Source of the DNA: Jimgerdemannia flammicorona
Taxonomy: Eukaryota > Mucoromycota > Endogonomycetes > Endogonales > Endogonaceae
Assembly: GCA_003990745.1 (NCBI GenBank)
Contig: RBNI01000056.1
Location: 1-47,226 of the forward strand
Direction of reading: 5' to 3'
DNA: 47,226 nt
Positions 19,972 to 31,790 of this stretch are shown piece by piece (the stretch's first letter is position 1; each line of letters opens with the position of its first letter). Made by a program: the position numbers and the translations under genes. The notes below the pieces were generated by a model. That model saw only the letters and a list, made by a program, of their open reading frames with translations, made no database searches and was not told where the DNA came from.

Positions 19972-22250
19972 CTCCAGACTGATTATAAGTAGGGTAATTA
20001 TCTGAAACTCAAGTATGGTTTCTTCTACTATAGCAATATCCATTCTAGCTGTATTCTCTGACTTATATTCTGGTAGAACTGCATCAGAGTAGATCCTCTG
20101 AATCTTGACCTTGATTTCTTCTTCATCATCACTATCTTCTAGAAGGACTGGTGGTTCATCATCCTCTTCATCCTCCTTCTCTTCTCTTATTTGCTTCTCA
20201 AGAGTCTTTTGTCTTCTTTTATAGTAGATCTTCTTAATTACACTGATATACTGATAGTAGACATTAATATGCTCCATGCAGTACATTCTGATCCTATGGG
20301 AGCAGATGTGATCTTCTTGCACTAGTCCTTTTCACTGATTCATCTAACTTTCTTTTTCATTTTTTGAGTAGTCACTATATAGGCTTCTTCTTGCTCACTT
20401 TCTTCTTTCTCCATCTCAGGCAGTACTTCTTTATTGATATTGATCAGAATTTACATCTTCTGATCTCAGTAAATAATCTATATCTTTTGAGTATTTAGAT
20501 CAATTATTGCCCTAGCTTTATGAAGCCACTGGTTGCTAATGAGGATATCATAGTTGGTTGTATTGATTATAATAATATCTATAGAATAGTTACTTCTCTA
20601 AATTTGATGTGAACATTCTGAATCTTTTTTAGAGATGTAGTTCTTATACTATCTACTGTGAAAAATACCAATTTAATTACTTCTTCAACCTCCCAACCTA
20701 GGTGGTCTTCTGCTTTCTTACTAAGAAGACATTCTTCTGCTCCAGTATCAATGATGGCTTCAAAGATTCTATCTTCAATCTGACAGATTACATAGACAGA
20801 GGTCTTGTGATTGTCTTCACTTTCTTCTCCAGAGTCTTCTTGAATGTTATTGGCCTCAGTTATCTTGTAATCTTACTCCTTAGTTATCTCAGTAAGTCCA
20901 TATCACATTTGCTGTCTAAATGTGGGGATTTCTACCAGCTGGCCAAAAGTTACATTGACTTTTTATTAGCTAAGATCCTTGAAGATATATATTATACTTG
21001 AAGGTCTTGGTTTTGCATAGCTTATTTTTCTTTTTCCCTTCACTAGCTAGAGTAATTTCTCAAATAATATTATGAATAGCTTATTCTAGCTCCAAATCTT
21101 GATCTATTTCTTTACCTTGGCTTTCTGTAGCAATTTCTATCTATTTTTCCACAGAGTTCTTCTTGAGTCTCTCTGGTGAGTTACTTGTAGACATTCTTCT
21201 TAACAGTCTTAATAAAGTAGGCTTCCCATTCTTCTTCATCTGATTCTCCAATCTCCTTAAAAGTGATGGTGTTGGCCTGTTCCTTATTTCAAATAGTAAT
21301 ACTTAACTAGACCTTAAGCTTATTTTACTCATATATTTATATAAGTAGTATCCTTCTACTCTACAGATATAGTAGGTATCTTACTTCTTGTCTGAGATGA
21401 TAGCAAACTTCTAGACTGGATAGTGATCTCTTCTTCTAATTTTCTTTACTATATCTTCTAGATAAGAAGTCATTTTGATAAAATTTTTAGTAAGTTCCTC
21501 CATAGGGTCACTGTTTCTCTGCTACTTAGTAGCTCTTGGCTGAGGTATGTTTCAATTGATTACTATAGTAGAAATTATACTCATTATCTAGGTACTTCAA
21601 TTCTGACTCCAGTGACTCTTTTCATTATATAGTCTTGTGGATGTCTGGCTATCTGTATCACTGAGCATAGGTGACCTTCTGTAGTAGATCTAGAATTATT
21701 GATAATAAGTAGATGGCTATAGCTATCTCTAGGTAAATTTCTTTTATAAAGGTAACTTCAGCTACTTGATCTCAGATAGCATCAGTATAATCAGCAAAGA
21801 TTATCTGATATCAGATTCTGGTGTAGAATATATTTGGATCCTCACTTATTCCTTAGCATATTATGTTGAGCTGATCCTTCAGAGCTTGCTTAATCTTATC
21901 TATATAGTAGATAGTTTGAAGCCAGGTCTTCTGTACTGTCAGTATAGTATTGTCATTATTTTCCACATAGGTTGTAGCTATGAATACTGCTCTTGCTGGT
22001 TCTCAGAGACTGAAGAATATGAGGGCTACTTGCTATCTTACTGTCAGGGTCCTTACAGCAGTATACTACTTGAAGTTATCAATGAATATGATGATTGATT
22101 CATCTGAAGTATATCTGTAGAATACTGGTGGTCTTATATCTATCTTGTCTGGATGCCTTGGTTTGATTTGTATGGTTGTTCAGATAGTAGTAGTTATTTG
22201 TTATTCAGCTTAAAAGTGAGAAATTTATCTTAAATTACCAGCCAATAGGC
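19972..22250 (-). pseudogene. Gypsy-2 Gag, protease and first half of dUTPase
   Basis: Minus-strand order: a Gag-like stretch (about 22250-20970, frames broken), then a retropepsin (DTGAEECLLSKKAEDH, DTGA at 20738-20749, with the later YDILISNQWLHKA near 20520-20560), then an acidic linker (EDEEDDEPPVLLEDSDDEEE, about 20099-20180), then dUTPase motif 1 (ENTARMDIAIVEE). The dUTPase is cut at 19972 by the Copia-1 insertion and resumes on the plus strand at 46044. The aspartic protease precedes the dUTPase, the opposite of Gypsy-1. The Gag boundary is approximate. Confidence 0.65.
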
Positions 22251-22558
22251 ACCAAGTTGTAATGTACTAAATATATAACTGTGTAAGTATCTCAGATTTC
22301 TGTATCTTGAAAACTTAATTTTCTTTGACTCTGCAAAGTCCTTAGGATACAGGAGTGGATGAGTTTGAAGTATATCTGCCCACAGGCTTACTAGTTCTCT
22401 TACTTTCTCTTTACTTTAAACTATTTCAATCTGAGATTTATTCACTCTAAATAATGAGAATATTTATACAAGTTTGTTAGCTATAAGGTGGCTAAGTTGG
22501 ACTATATTTTCTGTGAGTTATACTTTAATATCTGCAAATACTTTAACATCTGTAAATA

Positions 22559-22599
<41 letters not shown>

Positions 22600-22700
22600 C
22601 ATAATACTTTAATATTTGTTAATATTTTTATATTTGTGAAATATAACTGCTATTTATAAGGCTATATACTATACTATATTTGGAAATTGGATTTAGGTAT
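22251..22700. other. AT-rich junction between Gypsy-2 and Copia-2, with (TA)n
   Basis: Holds a (TA) run of about 15 units at 22564-22593 and related ATATTT/CTTTAATA repeats around it. Gypsy-2 must begin in or near it, but I could not identify LTR ends. Confidence 0.5.
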
Positions 22701-25700
22701 TACAATCAAATATCTATTTACTTGATTTATATTACTAATTCAAATTAACTATTATAGTATATATAGTTATCTACTTTACAGTATGTGAAGCCATTGTTAA
22801 GAAAATATTTATCAATTTTTCTATTCTATAAATAGACTGTCTACTTAATACTATATAATCCTTTGTATAGTTTAAATACTAAATTATTATTCTGACTATT
22901 ATATCCTTATAACTAATAAATATATAGCTCTATATCTATATCACTATTGAAAAAAGCTATCTTTATATCTATCTGATAGATTTTCAGATTATATATAGTA
23001 CTAATTGTAAGAAGTATTCTTAGTAAAGTAAGCTTGAATACTAGTAAAAATGTCTAATTATAGTCTATATTATAATCTTATAAATAACTTTTAGTAATAA
23101 AATAAGCTTTATACTATTCTATGATTCTATTACTCTTATACTTAATTTTATAGACCCAAGTGATCCTATAGCTTATCAATTAGTTAAAAGAGATACTAGA
23201 TCTCATACACTATTTTTGATGAGTAAATTTTACTCTTTATCCATCACTTGCTTCTATCTTTTATTATTAGGAGTAGTTATTACTTTATTATATATACTTG
23301 GCTTATCAGAAGTTATAATAAATACATATTTATATATCTCAATATAGCTTACATAGTTCTTATATTGGTATCTAAAATTTGTTAATATATCTTAATAGTT
23401 TCCTAATTCTGAACAAGTCTCATTCCTGAGCATATATTTTGGCTTTTTCTTACCTTTAATAGATCCTTTATTATCAGAAGTCTCACTATCCTTAATCTCT
23501 ATTATTCTTGACTCAGATAACTTTAGCTCAGATATATATATAGTAGTTGAAAATAATTTTACTTTATTAGAAAGATTAGTACCAGATATTATATTTATAT
23601 TAGCTAAGATGTAGATATTAAAGTAAAGGTTGAGATAGATATATATATAAGGTTTCTGATTTTCTTTTTCATTAAACTATATGTTCTATAAGATTATAAT
23701 ATAATATTTATATGGATTCTACAATTTATATAATTTTTTATCATATTCAAGAAATATATACTCATTAGTCTTAAGCTTAAATTTAAATCAATTTTCTCCT
23801 TTTTTCAAAATATAGATCTTATATTTGAATATATAGATGCAATATATTAGACTTTGTTTTACTTTATAACTCTTCAAGAGTAAAATTATAATTATTTCTG
23901 AATTACTTATTATTGTTATCAGATTCCTTATTCAATGCTTGAGATATATATCAGTTATATATATATACTATTATATTGATAGATTTGACCTAATAAGCTA
24001 GCTATATTGATCATTATATACACTATTTCCATAGTTGTACAGTTAAATTGCTTAGTTATACTATTCTGCTATAGTATATATAGCTCTATTTTCTGATAGT
24101 ATATACTATATTTTCTCAGAAACACTTAAATATATCATTAATATATTCATATCTATTATCTAAGTATATAGTATATATTCTACATCCTGTTTCATTCTTT
24201 ATAATTACTTTGAACTCTTTGAATTTATCCAGAGTCTTGTTTTTTCTTATTAAATATATATATGCTTTATATATATATATAATTGTTGATAAATATAATA
24301 AAATATCTCTTCTCACTATAAAAAGTAGTATATATTGGGCCATATATATCTATATAGATTAAATTGAGTATATTAGATATATGTTTTAATTGTTTCTGAA
24401 ATAGTCATCAGGATACTTTATTTGCTATATATAAATATAGTGCAAAAACTCTTAGGATATATTACCAGTAATTTTCATATAGATCTATTTCTGATCATCT
24501 CTTCTAGACTCATATTGTCTATATAGTTTAAGTATTGATACTATATATTAGATATATTAGGCATAGTTATTATATATATAAAAGCTTCACATTTCATTTT
24601 AATACTATTATAATTTCCTTATTTTTTTTCATTAAGTGTATATATTTCTTTATCACTATAGTCCATTATTTTACTGATTGTGAAGAGATTCTTTTCTATC
24701 TTTGGAGCATATAGAATATTCTGAAAAATATTAGCAGACTTTACTTTATTTCTATAGAGATATATACTAACATTTTCTCTTTATTGAGTATATATGATAT
24801 TGTTATTACCTAACTTAATTAGTATCAGATACTTGAAGAACTCATATGTAGAGAACTATTTTTAGTAGGCTATTATATATTGTATAATATCTGAATCTAT
24901 AAGCTATATTTTATTATCATCAGCTACATTGATATATACTTTACTTATATTAATATAATCATTTTTACAAGCTTAAAAATATATAACTTAGGTATAGATA
25001 TTGATTTCTTCTCTAGATATTTGATATATATTGCTTATATATATATATATAGAATATATCTTTATCTTAGTTATTATTAGTTTTAGCAGTATTTATATTA
25101 TATTACTCTTTACTATTATATTTCTCTCTATCACTTCTATATTATCAATACTAGCTTCTATACTTATTTTCATTATTCTTCTTATTCTTATAATAGTAGT
25201 TATTCTATATATATCTATACTTACTATAGTAATAGCAATTACTATTAAACTTAGATTTGTATTTTCAATCTTATTGGTACTTCTTATCTCATCCACATGA
25301 CCTATAGAATGCTTTCTTATCATCATTATTACTATCATTTTCTTGATACATCTCTTTATTGATAAGGCTTATTGTTATTTAGATATAATCTATAAGTTTT
25401 TTGCTTTTATATATATATAGCTACAATTATAATATTGTATATCTTGAAGAGACCTCTTATATATAAGGACCAGAACCTTATCTTCATTACTAATATACTC
25501 TGCTAGTATATTTAGAGAATTTACCTGATTTATCAGATTATGAATATATTTAGCTTATTTATAGATATTTTCCTTAGACTTCATTTATAGATTAAATAAT
25601 TAAGATTTCAGATAGAACCAATTTGATAAGAATACTTATAAGTGATAATTACATAGAGTCTTCTACATATTATAAGCTATTATAGTATATATTATAAGCT

Positions 25701-26022
25701 TCATTTACTAGTTTAATAATGTAAAGACAATATCTCATAATACTCAACAATTATTTATAATATTATAACCTTGAATCTGTACTTATAGTTTTATATACTT
25801 TGCTAATCCATACTATACTAGGAGATTACTTATATAGAATATTTAATAATATAATCTTTACTATTAAATTTTATAATAGACCTCTTGACTGTATTTATAC
25901 TAGCTATAAAAACTGTGACCATTATACTTATTCTGAAAGTGCCCATATCTACTGTAGCTGATATACTTATGCTGGCTTCTTGATTTGTCAGTTATAATAT
26001 CTTAGTATAGAGTAGTATATAG
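22700..26022 (-). mobile_element. Copia-2, AT-rich decayed Ty1/copia
   Basis: Minus-strand remnants follow Copia-1 domain by domain. A Gag end (ENDSNNDDKKAFY near 25300-25350) matches Copia-1 NNDTNEDYDEKAFY. An integrase patch (TLDKFKEFKVIIKNETG, about 24188-24240) and an RT patch (IYQIDIKIAFFNSDIDIELY, about 22900-22975) are also present. It stops at about 22700, before the RT catalytic box. Stops are very dense. Composition is far more AT-rich than Copia-1, consistent with an older, RIP-like history. Confidence 0.65.
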
Positions 26023-26038
26023 TCTTAAAGAGATATTT
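26023..26038 (-). repeat. LINE-B target-site duplication, 3' copy
   Basis: TCTTAAAGAGATATTT, the exact reverse complement of 18562-18577. It adjoins a T-run reaching 26059 that is the LINE-B poly(A) tail on the minus strand. Confidence 0.85.
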
Positions 26039-29000
26039 TTTTTTTTTTTTTTTTTTTTTATAATTACTTAGACTCTGCTATTTATTACCAGTCTGTTAAT
26101 AAGATTACAGTATCACCTCCCACTACCCAATCCCCATAGGGGGGCCTCTCTCTATATCATCATAAATAAAAACTACCTTCTCATCCATCACTCCAACCCT
26201 CCCCCCACTCTGCCCATAGATTTTCTCTACTAAGTGATATCTTTGACTACCTAGCAATCCCCAACCAAGCCACACTTGTCAAGGTGTCTTCCATAAGTCT
26301 ATGCCAATGCAGCAACTTGTCCCCCAAGCCCAGTCTCCTTCTATCCTCAAAAATAAATAATCAGTAGCTGGTCAGTCCTACCCAAATTGCAAAAACCCAG
26401 CCTAAGGTAAGCCACTCCTTCTCCACTCCCTCTACCAGTCTATCCCTCAAATCCTCCCACTGACCCCATGTGCCATCTCCCCTATACACTATCTCCAAAC
26501 AATTCCCAACAGCCTGCTAAAAGTCACTAAGTATCTCACACTCTCCTAGCCAATATTCAGACATCTTTACATATCTCCCTTCCTGCTCTATATTGTGGTA
26601 CTCCTCACAGTCAAAGCAATCCCCCTTGATGAGGTGATCTGAGTGGAAGTTGAGTATTACATTCCTTCTCAGCATATACCACCAAACCACCCAGTACTTT
26701 GGAGGCATCCATCTCCTCACCTTAGTACTCCAGGCCCAAATGCCATACCAGTTCCACTCTTTACCAATACCTACTTTCTGCTATCTGCTAGGCCACAGAT
26801 CCTGGCCTGGTCCCCTTTGGCATTCTATCCCATCACTAATATCGAAATCAATTAAGGGAATGTCTCCCAGCAACACTCGGTCCCATCTCCATATTGCCAG
26901 GTCCCAAGCTACCTCCCCTTCATTCCCCTGCTAAAAAATTCCAATGTGATATGCCCCCTCCACTACCCCTCACCAGAAGCCTTTGTAATGCAATTTTTTA
27001 GTATTCTAAAGCCCAACCAAAGATAGGAGATTTCCTGTTGAGTCTCTTGGTGAGGACCTCATCTCCCAGACCTTCTGCAATAGGGAGACCTAACTGCTCC
27101 CTCTCAACTCCACTACTCTCTTTAACCACTATGCTCTCAAGCAGTATAGTCTCTTCAGAAAGTCCACCAGCCCAAGGCCTCCTCTCACCACTGGTAAGGA
27201 TAAGACCTTCCAACTGATCTGACTCCTTCTTCCAGCCCAGATCCACCCCTTGGCCAGCTTCATCAATCTCTTCACCACTCATGCTGGGAAGTCCAGATGA
27301 TAGGCCAGATACCACAACTTCAGCAGCTAATAGATGTTCAAAATTGAGACACACTCTATTAGAGATAAGTGGTGATCCCCCCAACTCTACAGAGTCTCCC
27401 CCCAAATTCCAACCCTCTGCTCTCACCAATGTCTGGATAGGACCAACTCATATACTGACAAGTAAATACCTAAGTACCACACTACCTCACCAGTAGGGAC
27501 AATTGTTTCAATAATATTCCCTCTCATCAGGCCATTGCCTAATACCATAGTTTCATACTTATACTAATTGAGTTTAGCCCTAGAGTTCTCCTCATACCAC
27601 TCTACTGTCTTCTTGAACTCCTCAATATCAGCAATTGATTCCAGACCAACCACCATGTTATCTGCAAAGGCCCCAACTTTCCACCCAATTCCAAAGACAG
27701 AGAGCCCCACTATCTTCTGCCTGATTCTGTCCATTAGGGGTTCCAGGGAAAGAGTATACAGAATAGAGGACAGTGGGTCCCCCTGGGGCACACCCCTACC
27801 CAGGGGAAATGACACTCCTCTATGTCCATTACATATGAGCACAGCTCTACTCCCTTCTAGTAGGCTGATCATTACTAACCAGAACTGGTGCAGTACCCCA
27901 GTTCTATCTAATACTTTTATCAGCCAGACTCACCACATCTGATCATAAGCCTTCTCCTGGTCTAAGAAGACCAGTCACCCATCCAGTCCACAAGCTTATA
28001 CCCCTTCAATAACTCCATACACCCAGGCTGTGCTATCCCTAATGATCCAGCCTCCTACAAAGCCCTGCTGCTCAACATCCAAGACTTGCTGGACTACCTT
28101 CGGTAGCCTTATGACTACCACCTTAGTTATCCACTTTCTGTCCATATCTAGCAGCATAATTAGCCACCAGTTTTTCCAGTCCTCTTGCCTTCCTTTGTTC
28201 TTATAAGGCAATATCACCAGCCCCAAATCCTGCTCCCCCACCCATCTTTCTATCTATAATATAAAATCACACAATGCCATCATCTCATCCAGTACTCCTG
28301 GGACTCCCACCATCTTCTTTCAGAAGTCCCAGAGCAGACCATCCTCCCCAGGTACTGTACCCAACATTGTTATGGTAAGAACATAGTAGATCTCTTCCTC
28401 TTGTACTGATAACACCAAGTCACCCAGTCCCTCTACTTGTGGGGGATACCAATCCTCCAATACCTGGTCAATGATAGCAGCATCAGCCCCACCCTCCTTC
28501 TCACTCCACAGTCCATGCCATTGCCCCTTTAACAACCTAAGAATATCTTGTATACCATATATCAGTACATCATCTGAGTTAAGTACCCTCTCCCACCTTT
28601 GCTGTACTCTTCTCACCTGAAGGGCTCTCATGAGATACTTTGAGGGCCTCTCTCCTTCCTCCAAATCCTGTCAATAAAACTGAGCTGCCAAGCTCTACAC
28701 CCTTGTCTCCTCCTCTTTCTACAACATCTGTTGTAATTCTCCAACCTCCACTTTTACCCTCATTACTCTCCAATCCTCTTCCTTCTCCAATGTTGTCAGC
28801 TCTGCCCAATCCTCCAAGAGTTTAGTTAGTCTAACAAAAGCCCATCTCACCAATTGTCTCCTCTGCTTCTCAGCCTTCTTGCCAGTCTCACTCCAGTAGA
28901 CCCTGGCCATCAGTTTCATCCTCATCCACTGAACATCAACTGGGGCACCTTCTTGCCTCCAGATCTCCACCCTCAGTTGAATGTCTTCAGCCCACTCATC

Positions 29001-29690
29001 TCACTGGATCCTATCATCTAATAAGGAGGAATTGAGGTACCAATGTCCAGGTCCATCCCCACTCCCCCCAAAATACCCCTGTCCTAACAGCCCTCAATAA
29101 TCTGACCATAGACACCATTTCACCTCCAGTGACTTCCAAACATCTATGCCCCAGTAGCTAGCTATCAGAATCCAGTCAATCCTCATTCCCAGGCCTCTTG
29201 CCCAATATGTATATACCCTCTTATCCCCCCAACTCTTCCTACCAGTATCTACCAGAGCACTTAGCCTTTTTACTTCCTTCTATACTATCAGCTCTCCACT
29301 CCTACTCTCAGCTCCTCACCCTCCATCTGTTCTATCTATCAGTATGTCCCAGACCATTTTGAAGTCTCCACTAAGCATATTCACTCCAGCCTCTGCAAGG
29401 GCCCCACTCTTCTGAAGACTCTTCCCCCAATCCACATACTCATCCCATACAGCAGAGCAGTAACAGGAGCCCACCATGACTGGCTCCCAACCCATACATA
29501 TCCACTCTCTCTAGACCAATTGATCCCCCCAGCTCCTCATATTCCATATCTCCCCTCTGCCTTTCTGGACCAGAATCCCAACCTTGCCCTTTTAAACTGC
29601 CTCACCTCCCCATTCCTTCATCTATTCTAGGCTATCCAAATCATCTTCACATCTGACATCCTACAAGAGAAAGAGATTAGTCTCCAATCT
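26036..29690 (-). mobile_element. LINE-B 3' part: endonuclease and RT
   Basis: The minus-strand tail of LINE-B ends in poly(A) (T-run 26036-26059). It is colinear with LINE-A ORF2: endonuclease (about 29680-29000), a basic mid-region, RT motifs (RGVPQGDPLSSILYTLSLEP about 27736-27795, FADN 27657-27668) and a Cys/His C-terminal patch (CFDCEEYHNI near 26610). Like LINE-A it reads FADN at the catalytic box. Gypsy-1 interrupts it at 29690 with duplicated AATCT. Frames are broken by stops. Confidence 0.85.
29686..29690. repeat. Gypsy-1 target-site duplication, left
   Basis: AATCT, repeated at 40341-40345. Both copies fall at the same LINE-B position (counterpart AATCTCTTCA in LINE-A, read on the minus strand). 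Confidence 0.9.
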
Positions 29691-29803
29691 TGTAAGCACA
29701 CAACCTCCAAGCCACAGAAATCACACATCACCCTCTTAACAAGCCACTAAAATTGCATGCAACCTCTGAACAAATCTGGAAATCACTTGCGCGATCACAA
29801 AGC

Positions 29804-29841
29804 TGAGTCAAACAGAAGTCACAGCATACAAAGCTGAGTCA
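29804..29841 (+). promoter_or_regulatory. Paired TGAGTCA bZIP-type sites in U3
   Basis: TGAGTCA at 29804-29810 and 29835-29841, within a 31-bp near-direct repeat (AAGCTGAGTCAA). A third site in inverse form, TGACTCA, is at 31138-31144. TGAGTCA is the Gcn4/AP-1 consensus, bound in fungi by amino-acid-starvation bZIP factors. Both sites recur in the 3' LTR (38393-38399, 38423-38429). Confidence 0.55.
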
Positions 29842-29903
29842 ATATGAAGTCACAGAACACAAGGTTCACACAAATGGAATCTTACCAATCAAGAACAGAT
29901 GCA

Positions 29904-29909
29904 TATATA
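29904..29909 (+). promoter_or_regulatory. Possible TATA element of the U3 ORF
   Basis: TATATA about 70 bp upstream of the U3 ATG. It could give the accessory frame its own promoter, separate from the genomic promoter at 31264. This is inference from spacing alone. Confidence 0.3.
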
Positions 29910-29976
29910 CTGAGCCCCGAGACGCATTGAAAGAGAACCAAAACAAACAACAACTACAACTTCCAAACACACAAAC

Positions 29977-31074
29977 ATGACCACTGAGATCTACAACTGC
30001 ATCCATGCTGACATTTGGAATACCATTGTCAACCGAGCCACACCCCCTCTGCCCCTCATGAATATCTATAGCTGAGCACCCCTCTACTTCGTGGAAGCCC
30101 AATGGAATGCCCTGAACATGCTTAATGAGGTCCACCAGATTGGACAAATCTCAAGCTACTACCAGATCGGCTGCCTCCTGGAAGACATAGTCAAACACCA
30201 CCATGATACAGACATTACCCAGATGTCTCAACACCAGAAACTCATTGCCCGCAAACACTGAGAACTCTTCTACAAGTACAGCACCTTTATTCCCTGCCTC
30301 CGAGTTACTACAAGTAAAATGGTTGCTACCCTGTCCTACAGCCAAATCGATGACATGATATAAGAACTCAACCACAAGTATCTCAAGTATGTTGAAACCA
30401 CAGACAGAACCTTCCCACACCCTGATGACTACATCCTACAAATGTCCCAAGTTGGATATGCCATGAAGGATGTCTATGATATAATCAACTTCGATAAAGA
30501 CGAAGCAGAAGACAATGATCCTTCTGACACTGACATGACCTCAAGCCAAGGGTCTCTACCAAACCTGATCACACTGCCAACCTTGCCAATGAACTTACAA
30601 CAGTTCATAACTACATACGAGACTTATTGAAATAATGACCACTGGCATGAATACCAACCTACATTCACCCCTGATTATTTCAACTATAATGAAGAGACCA
30701 GAGAACATAACCTATACCTTCAGACAACTCTCGAAGTTGAACCAACCACTCCACCACCTGAGTATGAGCAACATGAACCACAGCCGCCAGCTTACTATAA
30801 CCCTGTGACTCATAGTACTGTAACCTATAGAAGATACACAGATAGTGAATCCGATGAAAGTGAAAATGATGCACCACTTCTTCACCCACCAACTCCTTAT
30901 CCAGTATATGAGACAGACAATGCTATCCTGTGGGACAGAGATGAAGTTCCAATATATTACTATCTCAGTAAACAAGGAGAAGTAATCTGTGAACCACTTT
31001 TCCTAGACAACTACTTCATCAGAGATAAAGCAATTGATGGCAATATAATCGAAGACTATCCAGACAGTGCCTAA
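29977..31074 (+). pseudogene. U3-encoded accessory ORF, 5' LTR copy
   Basis: 366 codons from ATG (MTTEIYNCIHADIWNT) to TAA. Four interior stops are seen; one (TGA 30073-30075) is shared with the 3' copy, and the other three are sense codons there (CGA, CAA and TGG). So the frame was coding when the element inserted. The product has an acidic centre (FDKDEAEDNDPSDTD) and a Pro/Tyr-rich part with two PPxY motifs, PPEY (codons 260-263) and PPAY (270-273), of the type bound by WW-domain ubiquitin ligases. No signal peptide or membrane segment is seen. I recognise no family; by position it resembles LTR-located accessory genes of some retroviruses. Confidence 0.7.
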
Positions 31075-31263
31075 AACTATAAATAGGTTAGCAGTCATAG
31101 TATAGTTAGATTAGTCTTATATGACATAACTGTGAACTGACTCAGCAGTCAGACGATCTCTTGACATATCAGATCACTATTGTACTACATGACTGCATTC
31201 TAACTCAGCAAAGCACTTAGTGCTACACCCATATTTAGTATAGTCCAGATAGCCCCTCACTAG

Positions 31264-31271
31264 TATAAATA
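31264..31271 (+). promoter_or_regulatory. TATA box of the Gypsy-1 genomic promoter
   Basis: TATAAATA, conserved in the 3' LTR near 39854. It lies upstream of AATAAA at 31389-31394, which gives a short R region. Confidence 0.55.
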
Positions 31272-31790
31272 CCCACTCCCCCAGAACTCAGAATCTCAGA
31301 TCTGAACAATCTGAATACAACTCCTGAGCACTTTCCCACAATATCCCTTCACACTACTACTCCTAGTATAACAATATCATGAATAGTAAATAAATCTATT
31401 TAATAACCTATAAATCACTCTTAAGTAAATCTGCTCCCCATTAGGTCCTACTCCTAACCCTATTATGAAATTTTCTAATTGGGTATTATCTGCAGTGATA
31501 TGCCAATTCAACTAAGCTGGTCTTAGTTTCTTGAACTTCCTGAAATACAGAAAATCCTGAACATCCAAAACTAGTCCAAAAAAGGACTTTGGTTGAGACA
31601 TCAACCCAATCCTGAAATCAATAAGCATAGAGGACATACTCCATATAAAATTGATCTTGACCATAAGAAAACAGTCTTCTAGAATATCCAGAACTTCCAG
31701 AAAACACTTCCAGAACTATGTAATGGTTACCCTAAAAAGCAACCCTCTTACAACTTGATAGCAGCAGTTTATAATCCAATTCTGCTTCAA

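Larger units (their letters stand above)
29691..31752 (+). repeat. Gypsy-1 5' LTR, 2062 bp
   Basis: TGTAAG...CTTACA. It contains two TGAGTCA sites (29804-29810, 29835-29841), a TATATA (29904-29909), a long reading frame (29977-31074), a TGACTCA (31138-31144), TATAAATA (31264-31271) and AATAAA (31389-31394). The TATA box after the frame and the poly(A) signal after that place the frame in U3. Confidence 0.9.

Noticed and set aside
22560..22600. (TA)n run as a centromere or origin signal
   Set aside because: A simple TA microsatellite in AT-rich decayed transposon DNA is enough to explain it.
30151..30420. Minus-strand frames repeated in both Gypsy-1 LTRs (also 38739-39020)
   Set aside because: They are antisense to the U3 frame. 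The plus-strand frame is longer, starts with ATG and ends at the same codon in both LTRs.
31753..31775. Primer binding site for Gypsy-1
   Set aside because: ACTTGATAGCAGCAG directly after the LTR loosely resembles an initiator tRNA-Met complement, but the match is too weak to call by eye after CpG decay.
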